64,000 nucleotides of DNA from assembly GCA_902406105.1 (NCBI GenBank), contig CABPCP010000006.1:1-64000 (forward strand), in the 5' to 3' direction. Shown here piece by piece: positions 52,065 to 61,307 of the stretch. The DNA comes from an uncultured Mordavella sp. (GTDB lineage Bacteria; Bacillota; Clostridia; Lachnospirales; Lachnospiraceae). The translations under genes and the position numbers were made by a program. Positions within the stretch are counted from its first letter, which is position 1; the number at the start of each line of letters is the position of its first letter. A model generated the notes under the pieces. It was not told the origin of the DNA. It made no database searches and saw only the letters and a program-made list of their open reading frames with translations.

Positions 52065-53315
52065 TTAATCCTGTGTTTCTATCGCTTCATACAACTCTTT
52101 TTCTATATGTTTTGTAAGTTCTTTATAATCAAAGTCTTCCCTCAATTTTTCAAACCTACCATAATATAACTCATATTCTTCTTTAGGCATTTGCGCAAAC
52201 TTAATCATCACATCTGCATATTCTTCCTTCGTGAAATATTTACTAACGCCCAGATTATATGTTTGAATTAAATCATAATTTGTCGGAAGATTGCTTAATA
52301 TAGGTTTGCCCGCAGCAATATAATCAAACAATTTATTCCAACTACACCCATATCGAACTAAATTGTTTTTTTTGACATTAATTAAGTTTAAATTTGCGCA
52401 GCTCAAAATATATGGAATATACTTTTTCTCCACTCTTCCCTTGAAACTTACTGGTAAATTTTGTTCTTCACATTTTTTTTCTAAGCTTGCTCTTTCCGTT
52501 CCATCTCCAAACACTAAAATTTTTATATTATCTATATTTCTTTTCTTCAAAAGCGCCGCCGCCTCAATTACATCACCAAGATGATTTACCAGGCGTATCG
52601 ATCCAACATAGATAATTTTAAATATCTTTTCATCTTCAAGGTCGGGATCTTTCCATCTATATTTTTCTCTATTAATATTAAATTCTTCCAAATCAACCCC
52701 ATTATTAATATAACCGACCTTATTAAGATCTATTTTCTTTTCCCATCTCTTATCTCGAATATAATCCTTTCCGCCCGGAAATGTGAAAATCAATCTATCC
52801 GCCCATATATATATTAATTTTTCCAATTGATACAGTGCTTGAATAATCAAGTTTTTTCTGGACATGCCACTATATTCTACAATTGACTCCGGCCATAAAT
52901 CTCTCACCTCAACAAGTGAAGCAACTCTTTTCTTCTTACTAAATAGCAAAGCAGAAAACGCAACTAACAAATCCGGTGATGAAGCATAAATAACATCTGG
53001 TTTTTCTGTTTTTATAAACCTAGACATACATTTCCATACTTTAAACGGGAAATCTATCATATTAATAATCCTGTCTATCCCGTTTCCTTTGTAGTCCCGG
53101 CTTCGTACAAACGTATATTCTATTCCATCTACTTTTTTTTCTTTGTACAATGCTTTGTCAGTTATTATATTAATATCTGTATTATGGATTTTACTTGATG
53201 TAAAAATCCGCACTGTATGTCCGCTTTTTTGCAAATATTTCGAAAAATAATAATGCCTTACAAGGCCTCCCATGCTTGGGGGAATTGCATAATGATTTAC
53301 AATCCATATATTCAT
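52065..53315 (-). CDS. WbuB-like glycosyltransferase family 4
   Basis: A 416-aa GT-B enzyme. NIWIVNHYAIPPSMGGLVRH at the start, VRDLWPESIVEYSG in the N-terminal domain and IIYVGSIRLVNHLGDVIEAA plus LFDYIAAGKPILSN in the donor domain are typical of WbuB-like enzymes, many of which use N-acetylated 6-deoxy amino sugars. AAAGGAG lies 7 nt before the ATG at 53315; the in-frame ATG at 53339 lacks a site. It follows the LpxD-like gene, so it may act right after the first (acylated) sugar. Confidence 0.87.
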   Translation of the reverse strand: MNIWIVNHYAIPPSMGGLVRHYYFSKYLQKSGHTVRIFTSSKIHNTDINIITDKALYKEKKVDGIEYTFVRSRDYKGNGIDRIINMIDFPFKVWKCMSRFIKTEKPDVIYASSPDLLVAFSALLFSKKKRVASLVEVRDLWPESIVEYSGMSRKNLIIQALYQLEKLIYIWADRLIFTFPGGKDYIRDKRWEKKIDLNKVGYINNGVDLEEFNINREKYRWKDPDLEDEKIFKIIYVGSIRLVNHLGDVIEAAALLKKRNIDNIKILVFGDGTERASLEKKCEEQNLPVSFKGRVEKKYIPYILSCANLNLINVKKNNLVRYGCSWNKLFDYIAAGKPILSNLPTNYDLIQTYNLGVSKYFTKEEYADVMIKFAQMPKEEYELYYGRFEKLREDFDYKELTKHIEKELYEAIETQD

Positions 53316-53344
53316 CGAAATTCTCCTTTTACTAAACAAGTTTA

Positions 53345-54256
53345 TTACTGTTTAATTTTGCTTTTTAAATCCTCAATAAACCTTTGATGGTCAATAGCAA
53401 AATTCCCTGTAACACTCTTGTTCTTCTCAACATTCTTTGTCACAACAGCACCTATATTAGCTCTGCAATTTTCTCCGATATGCAAACCGTTACTAATTGT
53501 GGAAGAAAAACCTATCCATGTATCCGGTCCAATGATTGTACGCCCTCCAATTCCAGATTGTGCAACCACCATGGTCTTTTCCCGCACTTTAACTGCATGC
53601 GCTATGTGAACCAAGTTGTCAACTTTACAATAATCTCCTATTTCTGTGTCATCCCATGGGTAAACTGCTCTATCTATACATGAATTATATTGAATTTCCA
53701 CATTTTTCCCGATTTTGACTCCTCCCAAATGCTTAACAGCCTCAATGTCATCACCTGTTCTCTTAAATTCAAATCCTTCTCCACCAATTTTAGCCCCGGC
53801 ACGAATAACGGAGTTATCTCCAATTACCGTATTACTTCGAATCACGACAAACTCTTCAATGATAACGTTATTTCCAATGATAACATTGCTGTCTGCAATA
53901 ACTGCTTTATCAGAAATAACAGTTCCTTTGCCAATCTGTGTTTTCATTTCTTTTCGGATATAATCACTGTTTTTAGCCAAATAATTATGAATGTGAAAAA
54001 AGAGAAGGCGAGGATTTTCCGTAATACAAAGACCTATACTTTTTTTAGAGAATTTCTCCGCAAGGTCTTTCGTAACAATAAGCATAGTTACTCTATCAGT
54101 TACCAAATCCAAATATTTTTCCCCAACCAAAAATGAACAGATTTTTTGATCTATTTCTGATGCTAACAATCCTAATGTATCAAACGCTTGCTCCCTATAG
54201 ATTTGATAACTCGCATCAGGAACCCCTGCTTCAGCTAATATTCTACTAAGTAACAT
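53345..54256 (-). CDS. LpxD-like sugar N-acyltransferase
   Basis: A 303-aa left-handed beta-helix acyltransferase. An N-terminal mixed domain (1-100) is followed by hexapeptide coils (108-285). NLVHIAHAV (215-222) corresponds to the catalytic-His region of LpxD, and AKIGGEGFEFKRTGDD to its substrate loop. LpxD moves 3-hydroxyacyl groups to an amino sugar, yet this organism shows no lipid A genes. With a thiolase and 3-hydroxyacyl-CoA dehydrogenase directly upstream and PglF/PglE-like genes before them, the likely reaction is 3-hydroxybutyrylation of the 4-amino group of UDP-QuiNAc4N. AAGGAGAG sets the start at 54256; a longer frame overlaps the thiolase. Confidence 0.82.
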   Translation of the reverse strand: MLLSRILAEAGVPDASYQIYREQAFDTLGLLASEIDQKICSFLVGEKYLDLVTDRVTMLIVTKDLAEKFSKKSIGLCITENPRLLFFHIHNYLAKNSDYIRKEMKTQIGKGTVISDKAVIADSNVIIGNNVIIEEFVVIRSNTVIGDNSVIRAGAKIGGEGFEFKRTGDDIEAVKHLGGVKIGKNVEIQYNSCIDRAVYPWDDTEIGDYCKVDNLVHIAHAVKVREKTMVVAQSGIGGRTIIGPDTWIGFSSTISNGLHIGENCRANIGAVVTKNVEKNKSVTGNFAIDHQRFIEDLKSKIKQ

Positions 54257-54269
54257 TTTTCTCTCCTTT

Positions 54270-55520
54270 TTACTCTTGTCCAACAATAAATACATAATTT
54301 GTTGTCGCAGATCCTCCAATATTTAACATCATCCCATTATGCGCATTTCTGACTTGATATGACTGAGCCTTGCCACTTACTTGTTTATATAAATCCAAAA
54401 ACATCCTGACTCCGCTTGCTCCTACCGGATGTCCACAACCGATCAGTCCGCCACTTGGGTTGATTGGCTTTTCTCCGTCGAATGCAATCAGTCCACTTTC
54501 TATCGCCTCAAATTCTTTTCCAGGATCAGTAAGACCAAATGCTGATATTGCTGCATACTCACTGGAAGTAAAGCAGTCATGAGTCTCAAAAACATCTATA
54601 TCCGCTACTGTCATTTCCGCCCTTTTATACGCCTCTTCAACAGCTTTTCTCGTCCACGGAAGAACATATTCACTATCTTTATTTTCTGCTAACTTTTTTG
54701 AAAAGAGCATCGGTGCAACACGATGTCCGTATCCTTTTATAATAGGCAGCTTTTTATCAGGCAATACTGCATTTTTATACTTTTCGGATACAAGAACAAC
54801 CATAGCTGCCCCATCTGTCACTTGAGAACAATCCGATGAAGCCAGGCGGCCTCCCACATAAGGATTCGTTTCAGACCCACGCATATTTGCCTGCTCTTCA
54901 TTCATAAACCACTTTCTCGTCTGCGCATACGGATTCCGTTTAGCGTTCTGATAATTTATGCTTGAAATTCGAGCCAAATTCTCCATAAATCTCTTTTCGT
55001 CTAAATCATACTTTTCAATTATTGCATCCGCAAGTTGTCCAAACAGATTTGGGAATGGAAAATCTATCCCTCTTCCCTCTTTTTCATAATAAGCTGCACA
55101 TCCAAGGAAGTCTCCTCCTGTCTTTGCATCTACAGTTTTCATTAATTCCCATCCCACCACAACAGCAACATCATAATCTCCTGTCCGTATTTTTGTCGCC
55201 GCGGCATCAAGCGCAACAGAACCAGAGGCACATGCAGCCTCATAACGCGCGGACGGAACCCCATAAAAAATTGGATTTACTTCTGTAAGCAACGCACCCA
55301 AATGCCCTTGCCCAACATATTTTTCCGCTATAAAATTCCCCACAAAACATGCTATCTTATTATCGTGATTTAATCGTTCTATTTCTTCAGGTTCAAGACC
55401 GCTGTTTTTCATCCCTTCTTCTAACACCTCACGAAGAAGAGCAAGCATACCTTTTCCCTCTTTGCTCCAATTTCGCTCAAAATCCGTCTGTGCGCCGCCC
55501 AGAATATATACTTTCTCCAT
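54270..55520 (-). CDS. Thiolase (acetyl-CoA C-acetyltransferase, SCP2-like type)
   Basis: A 416-aa thiolase. The nucleophile Cys is in [18 protein letters not shown]; the C-terminal [17 protein letters not shown] holds the second catalytic Cys/His. The usual NEAFA motif is replaced by [12 protein letters not shown], as in SCP-x-like thiolases. It would condense two acetyl-CoA to acetoacetyl-CoA (or handle a related acyl-CoA). AAGGAG is 8 nt before the ATG at 55520. It lies between the dehydrogenase and the LpxD-like transferase, pointing to supply of a short hydroxyacyl group rather than energy metabolism. Confidence 0.88.
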   Translation of the reverse strand: MEKVYILGGAQTDFERNWSKEGKGMLALLREVLEEGMKNSGLEPEEIERLNHDNKIACFVGNFIAEKYVGQGHLGALLTEVNPIFYGVPSARYEAACASGSVALDAAATKIRTGDYDVAVVVGWELMKTVDAKTGGDFLGCAAYYEKEGRGIDFPFPNLFGQLADAIIEKYDLDEKRFMENLARISSINYQNAKRNPYAQTRKWFMNEEQANMRGSETNPYVGGRLASSDCSQVTDGAAMVVLVSEKYKNAVLPDKKLPIIKGYGHRVAPMLFSKKLAENKDSEYVLPWTRKAVEEAYKRAEMTVADIDVFETHDCFTSSEYAAISAFGLTDPGKEFEAIESGLIAFDGEKPINPSGGLIGCGHPVGASGVRMFLDLYKQVSGKAQSYQVRNAHNGMMLNIGGSATTNYVFIVGQE

Positions 55521-55530
55521 TGTAATCTCC

Positions 55531-56838
55531 TTATCTTTTTGCCTTAAAAAATCTCTTATAATCATATCTAGATTTTGGACTATTGGTCAGCAATGTATCA
55601 ACATCCATTTCATTCCATTCTTTTTCCGTCAATACTGTTCTTGCCATTCTCTTGAATTTCTCTTTCCCGCCAAAACTTTCTATCACTGCAAGCGGCGGAA
55701 TCCAAGAAAAACCAGCTGCCATTGTATCATCAGCATCATAAACTGTATATCCCACTTCACGATTAATATGCAACGAATAAACCACATACTCAACCATAAA
55801 CTTCTTACAGATCTCTCCTTCTTCCGAGCAATCCTCCAAGAGTCTCGCTATTGCCTCTCCATACAGTCCATCCGAAAAATTCTTTACCATGGAAGAGGCA
55901 AACGGAACATTATAATTCTTTATCTCTCGATATTGATCAGTTTTAATATCATAAACACAATACCGCTTTTTTCCTGCCTCTGTCTGAATTGTTTTATAAA
56001 GTCCTTCTTTTGTCTTATACCCCAGGCGGCCTGCTCCAATTAACTTTTCAACATATTCCGGCAACCTAAATGCTTCTTTTGCGTAATCGTTCGTATTTTT
56101 ATAAACATTATCAACGATTGCTTTATGCACATCTAAGCCCACAAAATCTGCCGTACGAATTGGCGCCATATTTCTGCCTGTAAACGGTCCCATAATTGCA
56201 TCAATGTAATCTACCCCGCCTCTGTCCTTATAAATTTCGGCATATTGGACTGCAAGGTTTATCAAAAAAAACCCTATTCTATTTCCCATAAATGCCGGAC
56301 AGTCTTTAACGATAACAACAGTTCTTAACAATGTTTCTTCAAGATATTTCTTGATTTCTTCCAGCTTTTTCCCCTCAACATACTCCGAGCCAACCAATTC
56401 GCACAAGGGCATATTATACGGTGGGTTGAAAAAATGCATTCCCATAAAATTGCCACGATACTGTTTCGGCAATACTTCTGCCATCTCATCAATTGACAAT
56501 CCTGATGTCCCGGAACATACTAATGTATGATCAGATATATGTTTAGCTGCTTCCTTTAAAAAATCCTTTTTTAACTCTTCATTTTCTGCAATACTCTCAA
56601 AAACCAGATCCGAATGACTGATACATTCTGCCAGATCAGAATAATCTTTTGCTTCCATATTTTGTTTAATCGCATCTGCACGAACAGACTTTGCAGCACG
56701 TTTAATTGCTTCTTCAGACTTTTCTTTTGTTCTGCTAATCATATAAACATGAGCCCCACCAAACGAAGCCCATATTCCAGCTACATTACTTCCCATTGTC
56801 CCATTAGCACCCACCACTGTGACTGTTTTTATATTCAT
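55531..56838 (-). CDS. 3-hydroxyacyl-CoA dehydrogenase
   Basis: A 435-aa NAD-dependent dehydrogenase. The Rossmann part starts [40 protein letters not shown] sequence ([17 protein letters not shown]) contains the catalytic His, with the Glu in this loop. [18 protein letters not shown] opens the helical domain, which seems to be present twice (about 185-290 and 325-410), making it longer than clostridial Hbd (about 280 aa). It should reduce acetoacetyl-CoA to 3-hydroxybutyryl-CoA, used by the LpxD-like enzyme. Confidence 0.9.
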   Translation of the reverse strand: MNIKTVTVVGANGTMGSNVAGIWASFGGAHVYMISRTKEKSEEAIKRAAKSVRADAIKQNMEAKDYSDLAECISHSDLVFESIAENEELKKDFLKEAAKHISDHTLVCSGTSGLSIDEMAEVLPKQYRGNFMGMHFFNPPYNMPLCELVGSEYVEGKKLEEIKKYLEETLLRTVVIVKDCPAFMGNRIGFFLINLAVQYAEIYKDRGGVDYIDAIMGPFTGRNMAPIRTADFVGLDVHKAIVDNVYKNTNDYAKEAFRLPEYVEKLIGAGRLGYKTKEGLYKTIQTEAGKKRYCVYDIKTDQYREIKNYNVPFASSMVKNFSDGLYGEAIARLLEDCSEEGEICKKFMVEYVVYSLHINREVGYTVYDADDTMAAGFSWIPPLAVIESFGGKEKFKRMARTVLTEKEWNEMDVDTLLTNSPKSRYDYKRFFKAKR

Positions 56839-56847
56839 GATTCTTCC

Positions 56848-57531
56848 TCACTTTCCTGTTACAGCTTTTACAGTTGCAAACATAGTAGCGATATCTCTAA
56901 AAAAAGAAAACTTCTCAATCGCTTCCAGATTATACCTCATCTTCTCCGGCAGAATGGTCTGGATATATACTTCATCCGCATCCTCTGCCGACTGCAGCAG
57001 ACGTTCTTCGTCCTTATACTCGATACTTGTCATAGACGTCACTCCTGCCGGCAGAAGTAAAGTCGCTTTCATCTCATTGGTATAATACCGGACATACTTC
57101 TCCACTTCCGGCCTGGTTCCAACGAAAGTCATATCTCCCGTCAGGATATTCAGCAACTGCGGAAGCTCGGCCAATCTGCAGCGTCTCAGTTTCTTTCCAA
57201 GCTTTGTCACCCGGGCATCTCCCTTGGTGGTAACCTGAGTCCCCATCTGATCCGCATGGTCTACCATGGTTCGAAACTTAAAAATCCGGAATGGTTTCCC
57301 GTATCTCGTCACCCGTACCTGGCGAAAGAAAACCGGTCCTTTTGAATCCGCCTTGATTAGAATACTCAGTGCCAGCAGAACCGGCGACAGCAGGATCAGT
57401 AACAGACCCGCAATTATTATATCAAAAACACGTTTCAGAATCAAACTCCCTTTATGCCTTTGTAAGATATCATAATACTTTCTGACTTCCGGAACCCGCA
57501 TATCCGCAGGGAGTTCTTCCCATTTTCTCAT
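56848..57531 (-). CDS. PglC-like initiating phosphoglycosyltransferase
   Basis: A 227-aa bacterial sugar transferase that moves the first sugar phosphate to undecaprenyl phosphate. One membrane hairpin (about 37-58, after KRVFDIIIAG) is followed by GPVFFRQVRVTRYGKPFRIF, KFRTMVD and RLAELPQLLNILTGDMTFVG, then GTRPEVE, the full signature. It lacks the extra N-terminal helices of WbaP, so it belongs to the PglC type, which prefers di-N-acylated bacillosamine-like sugars. It follows PglF/PglE-like genes. Base composition changes to AT-rich right after this gene. Confidence 0.93.
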   Translation of the reverse strand: MRKWEELPADMRVPEVRKYYDILQRHKGSLILKRVFDIIIAGLLLILLSPVLLALSILIKADSKGPVFFRQVRVTRYGKPFRIFKFRTMVDHADQMGTQVTTKGDARVTKLGKKLRRCRLAELPQLLNILTGDMTFVGTRPEVEKYVRYYTNEMKATLLLPAGVTSMTSIEYKDEERLLQSAEDADEVYIQTILPEKMRYNLEAIEKFSFFRDIATMFATVKAVTGK

Positions 57532-57537
57532 TACTCT

Positions 57538-58746
57538 CTATTCCTCACCTAATGATTTTGCAAATGTATAGAGAACATACTCCACTTCCTCATCTGTCAA
57601 TTTCGTATGAAGCGGAAATGTAATCTCATTTTCATACATGGCATAAGCATTCGGATAATCTTTTATATCAAATCCAAGATTCTTGTAAGCAGTCAGCAAC
57701 GGCAACGGTTTATAATGGACATTCGTCGCAACACCTTTTTCTGCCATTTGATTTATGATTTCGTTGCACTCCTGCCTTGTTTTTCCATTCACCCTGACAA
57801 GATAAAGATGACCGCTGGAGGAAAAATTCTCCCCATAATGCCCCAGCACCTTTACATTATAGTTAGAAAGACTTTCATTATATTTCTCGATAATTTCTCG
57901 TCTTCTCGCCAGAAGAGAAGGATATCTCTTCATCTGCGCCAAGCCGATCGCCGCCATAATATCCGTCATATTACACTTATAATAAGGCGCAACTACATCA
58001 TATTCCCAGGCGCCAAGCTGTGTTTTTGCCAGCGCATCTTTAGACTGGCCATGAAGAGACAGTAACATAATCTGTTTGTAGATTTCTTCATTATCTATTC
58101 CATCTATATCTCTCCAGGTAAGCGCTCCTCCCTCAGCCGTGGTAAAATTTTTAACTGCATGAAAAGAAAAACTTGTAAAATCAGCAATTTCTCCGCAGCG
58201 TTTTCCATCTCTTACAGCGCCAAAAGCATGGGCGCCATCTGCAACGACTGCTATTCTCCCCAACTTTTCTTGGATCTCATTATCAGCATGAAACAGCGAT
58301 TTTTTTGCGTTTACGACTGCAAATATTTTATCATAATCACAAATCACTCCACCAAGATCAACCGGTATGATTGCCTTTGTTTTTTCTGTAATCGCCTCTT
58401 CCATCTTTTCATAATCCATTTCATAGGAATCCGGCTGGACATCTACCAAAACCAATTTCGCCCCCACATGACAGACTACACTTGCTGTAGCTGTATAGGT
58501 ATACGCTGTTGTGATCACCTCATCCCCCGGACCAATGCCCAGAATTCTAAGCGCCATTTCCGCGCAGGCCGTAGCCGAATTCAAGCAAGCAGCCCTGCTG
58601 ACATGACAGTATTCCGCAATCTGCTTTTCAAGCTCTTTCGTCTTGGGCCCCGTTGTAATCCAACCACTTTGCAACGTATCAACAACTTCTGCAATCTCCG
58701 CCTCCGTAATGTCCGGTGGAGAAAATGCAATGTGCATATCTTTCAT
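57538..58746 (-). CDS. PglE-like UDP-4-amino sugar aminotransferase
   Basis: A 402-aa PLP enzyme of the DegT/DnrJ/EryC1 family. MHIAFSPPDITEAEIAEV opens it, LQSGWITTGPKTKELE and CLNSATACAEMALRILGI follow, and SFHAVKNFTTAEGGALTW has the PLP lysine. VPVDLGGVICDYD-like text reads IPVDLGGVICDYDKI. It would aminate the UDP-4-keto-6-deoxy sugar made by the PglF-like enzyme. It starts 1 nt after that gene's stop and is 6 nt before PglC. Confidence 0.92.
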   Translation of the reverse strand: MKDMHIAFSPPDITEAEIAEVVDTLQSGWITTGPKTKELEKQIAEYCHVSRAACLNSATACAEMALRILGIGPGDEVITTAYTYTATASVVCHVGAKLVLVDVQPDSYEMDYEKMEEAITEKTKAIIPVDLGGVICDYDKIFAVVNAKKSLFHADNEIQEKLGRIAVVADGAHAFGAVRDGKRCGEIADFTSFSFHAVKNFTTAEGGALTWRDIDGIDNEEIYKQIMLLSLHGQSKDALAKTQLGAWEYDVVAPYYKCNMTDIMAAIGLAQMKRYPSLLARRREIIEKYNESLSNYNVKVLGHYGENFSSSGHLYLVRVNGKTRQECNEIINQMAEKGVATNVHYKPLPLLTAYKNLGFDIKDYPNAYAMYENEITFPLHTKLTDEEVEYVLYTFAKSLGEE

Positions 58747-58747
58747 C

Positions 58748-60697
58748 CTATTTATCCTCCATCACTGATTTTTCATGACTTGCTTTCCCAAGGCTGAGCA
58801 ATTCCTGATAGGCATCTTCATCTCGTTCTCTGTCTTCCGGTTTAATCGTATAAGTTGGAACAATTTGAGAAACAATTTCTTTTACATCTCTGCTCTCATT
58901 TGCTGCCGCCTCTTCCAATATTCTTAACTGACTAAGAAAATGTACTTCATTAAATTCCAACGGCCTGCCAATATAAATTAAGTTGTTTGGCGTTTTTTGA
59001 AGTCCTTCTTCTTTTGTCAGCAGCTCCTCATATAGCTTTTCACCTGGTCTCAATCCCGTATACGCGATATCCATATCTACACCTAAGGTATATCCTGACA
59101 GACGAATCAGATTTTTAGCCAAATCTGCGATTTTAACAGGTTCGCCCATGTCAAGCACAAATATTTCACCGCCCCTTGCAAGCGCTCCTGCCTCCATTAC
59201 CAGAGAAACGGCTTCTGGAATCGTCATAAAATAGCGGATGATATCAGGATGTGTAACGGTAACAGGGCCTCCCGCCTCCATCTGTTTCTTAAACAGTGGA
59301 ATTACACTTCCGTTGCTGCCCAAAACATTCCCAAAGCGTACCGCGACAAATTCCGTGTTTGAATAATGACTGAACGTCTGGATGATCATTTCGCACAGAC
59401 GCTTAGAGGCCCCCATAATATTAGTGGGATTTACCGCTTTATCAGTAGAAATCAGCACAAATTTTTTCACACCATACTTATCTGCTGCTCTTGCTGTCTT
59501 ATACGTTCCAAAAACATTATTTTTGATCGCTTCATTCGGACTGTCTTCCATTAGCGGTACATGTTTATGAGCTGCCGCATGGTAGACCACATCCGGACGA
59601 TACAATTCCATGACGCTTTCAATCCTTCCAGTGTTCCGTACTGAACCAATCAAAACCTCCAGTTTCAACGCCGGATATTTTTTCTTCAACTCCTGTTGGA
59701 TATCATACGCATTGTTTTCATAAATATCAAATATGATAAGCATTCTTGGATCATGGGCCGCCACTTGGCGACAGAGTTCGCTTCCTATGGAACCTCCCCC
59801 TCCCGTCACAAGAACAACTTTGTTTCTAACATATCCGGCAATGCTATCAATATCAATTTTCACAGTGTCCCTGCCCAAAAGATCCTCTATGGACACTTCA
59901 CGCAGCTTAGACACACTGACTTCTTCCGTAATCAACTGATAGACTCCCGGAAGAACCTTTAATCGGCAATCTGTTTCATTACAAATACGCAGAATATCTC
60001 TGGTATCTTTTGCGTTTGCAGATGGAATCGCTACGATAATCTCGTCTACATTATACTTCTTTGCATATTCTTTAATCTGAGTACGGTCTCCAACAATGCG
60101 CACTCCACGGATATATTTTCCTTTCTTGGACGGATTGTCATCTACAACACATACTACATTCCGGTTTAGATGACGGCTTGTCTTTAACTCTGTTATAATA
60201 ATGTTTCCAGCCTCGCCAGCACCAACTACCATTGTATTGATCGGTCTTTTTCCCGTCTTTTCTATCCCTCGCTTCAGGATATGAAAAATCCGATAGGAAA
60301 ATCTTGTAGCCAGTGTAGTCATAGTCAGGAAAAAGAAATAAAAAATATGGAAACTTCTTGGCACAGAAAGATATAGAAAACTCATTCCGAACGCCTGAAA
60401 TGCTGTCGAAAGAATACTGGCCCCCACAATCAGACCCGCTTCATGCATGCTGGCGTAAGACCAGACACGATTATATAGATTTAATACAAGGAAAATGATC
60501 AATGTCGTTGCTACATTTATAATAACATAGGTATTTACACTCATCATATATCCTTCTGGCACAATACCATAATAGAAATTATCCAGTTTAAATCGGATGA
60601 TAAGCGCACAATAGGTATCAAAAATAATTGTAAATATATCTACAAGAAACAAGAGTACCATTCTTGATCTGGAAGTTTTAAGATTAAATATACTCAT
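58748..60697 (-). CDS. PglF/CapD-like UDP-N-acetylglucosamine 4,6-dehydratase
   Basis: A 649-aa membrane-linked dehydratase. Four to five N-terminal helices (10-130), a first nucleotide-binding domain (about 145-265, VVGAGEAGNIIITEL) and the catalytic SDR domain with VTGGGGSIGSELCRQ are present. STDKAVNPTNIMGASKRLCE shows the Met-for-Tyr change of the WbpM/PglF group. GLRPGEKLYEELLT closes the domain. It makes UDP-4-keto-6-deoxy-GlcNAc. First gene of the block, with a promoter at 60779-60807. Confidence 0.94.
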   Translation of the reverse strand: MSIFNLKTSRSRMVLLFLVDIFTIIFDTYCALIIRFKLDNFYYGIVPEGYMMSVNTYVIINVATTLIIFLVLNLYNRVWSYASMHEAGLIVGASILSTAFQAFGMSFLYLSVPRSFHIFYFFFLTMTTLATRFSYRIFHILKRGIEKTGKRPINTMVVGAGEAGNIIITELKTSRHLNRNVVCVVDDNPSKKGKYIRGVRIVGDRTQIKEYAKKYNVDEIIVAIPSANAKDTRDILRICNETDCRLKVLPGVYQLITEEVSVSKLREVSIEDLLGRDTVKIDIDSIAGYVRNKVVLVTGGGGSIGSELCRQVAAHDPRMLIIFDIYENNAYDIQQELKKKYPALKLEVLIGSVRNTGRIESVMELYRPDVVYHAAAHKHVPLMEDSPNEAIKNNVFGTYKTARAADKYGVKKFVLISTDKAVNPTNIMGASKRLCEMIIQTFSHYSNTEFVAVRFGNVLGSNGSVIPLFKKQMEAGGPVTVTHPDIIRYFMTIPEAVSLVMEAGALARGGEIFVLDMGEPVKIADLAKNLIRLSGYTLGVDMDIAYTGLRPGEKLYEELLTKEEGLQKTPNNLIYIGRPLEFNEVHFLSQLRILEEAAANESRDVKEIVSQIVPTYTIKPEDRERDEDAYQELLSLGKASHEKSVMEDK

Positions 60698-60778
60698 TAT
60701 AATATCCTCTCTAAATTACAATATTACAATTTATTACATTTTTATTACATACTTTTTTATTTTACCAAATTTCAACCT

Positions 60779-60807
60779 ATTATACAACTTTTAAATCATG
60801 ATTTCTA
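60779..60807 (-). promoter_or_regulatory. Promoter of the pglF-like operon
   Basis: Minus strand TAGAAA (60802-60807), 17-nt spacer, TATAAT (60779-60784); leader of about 80 nt before the ATG at 60697, with GAGAGG as ribosome site. Confidence 0.6.
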
Positions 60808-60923
60808 CCCTTAATATTATTAACACAAAAAAAACGAGTCTTTTAATACAATCGGCATATATAAAAAGTCAGAAGGAACACTTCTTCTCAATCTGTCCCC
60901 TAGATTTCTATATACCTTAAGGA

Positions 60924-60952
60924 TTGATTTTAGTCAGGAAATCTTATATGAT
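60924..60952 (+). promoter_or_regulatory. Promoter upstream of the zinc-ribbon/DUF2085 pair
   Basis: TTGATT (60924-60929), 17-nt spacer, TATGAT (60947-60952). A second, weaker box set (TTTTAC at 61021, TATAAT at 61044-61049) lies closer to the zinc-ribbon gene. Confidence 0.55.
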
Positions 60953-60970
60953 ATGAAAAGGAGTATTGAT

Positions 60971-61048
60971 ATGGACCTGAATTTACATAGAGGGATATCA
61001 AGTCTCAAATCAAAAACATTTTTTACCGCCCAGCTTAATAGGTTATAA
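60971..61048 (+). CDS. Possible 25-aa leader peptide
   Basis: ATG at 60971 with AAAAGGAG 7 nt upstream; the peptide starts MDLNLHRGISSLKSK and ends at TAA 61046-61048. It lies between the promoter and the zinc-ribbon gene. No family recognised. Good ribosome site, but the short length leaves it doubtful. Confidence 0.3.
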   Translation: MDLNLHRGISSLKSKTFFTAQLNRL

Positions 61049-61097
61049 TCGTTGCGGCGATTATTTAAGCACAAATGAAGGAAAGAGAGGAAAAACT

Positions 61098-61307
61098 ATG
61101 AATTGTCCAAAATGTGGCTGTCCAGATTGCCAGGTTGTTTCTGAAACAACGTCAACCGGCAAAGATTTTTCAGCAGGAAAAGGATGCTGCGGAGCTCTTT
61201 TATTAGGTCCGATCGGTATCCTTTGTGGCGCCTGCGGAAAAGGAAAACAGATCAACTCAACAAACTATTGGGTATGTTCTAATTGCGGAAACAAGTTTAA
61301 GATATGA
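61098..61307 (+). CDS. Small double zinc-ribbon protein
   Basis: A 69-aa protein with CPKCGCPDC at the N-terminus and CSNCGNKF at the C-terminus, a treble-clef or zinc-ribbon pair around a Gly-rich hydrophobic middle (GALLLGPIGILCGACGKGK). Such proteins are common in Firmicutes and of unknown function. GAGAGG lies upstream. Its stop overlaps the next ATG (ATGA at 61304-61307), so the two are coupled. Confidence 0.75.
   Translation: MNCPKCGCPDCQVVSETTSTGKDFSAGKGCCGALLLGPIGILCGACGKGKQINSTNYWVCSNCGNKFKI

Larger units (their letters stand above)
60698..60970. other. Intergenic region upstream of the pglF-like gene
   Basis: AT-rich divergent region of about 400 bp up to the zinc-ribbon gene. It holds a minus-strand promoter (60779-60807), a plus-strand promoter (60924-60952), a possible 25-aa ORF (60971-61048) and a second plus-strand -10 box near 61044. 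No regulator site is recognised. Confidence 0.6.
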
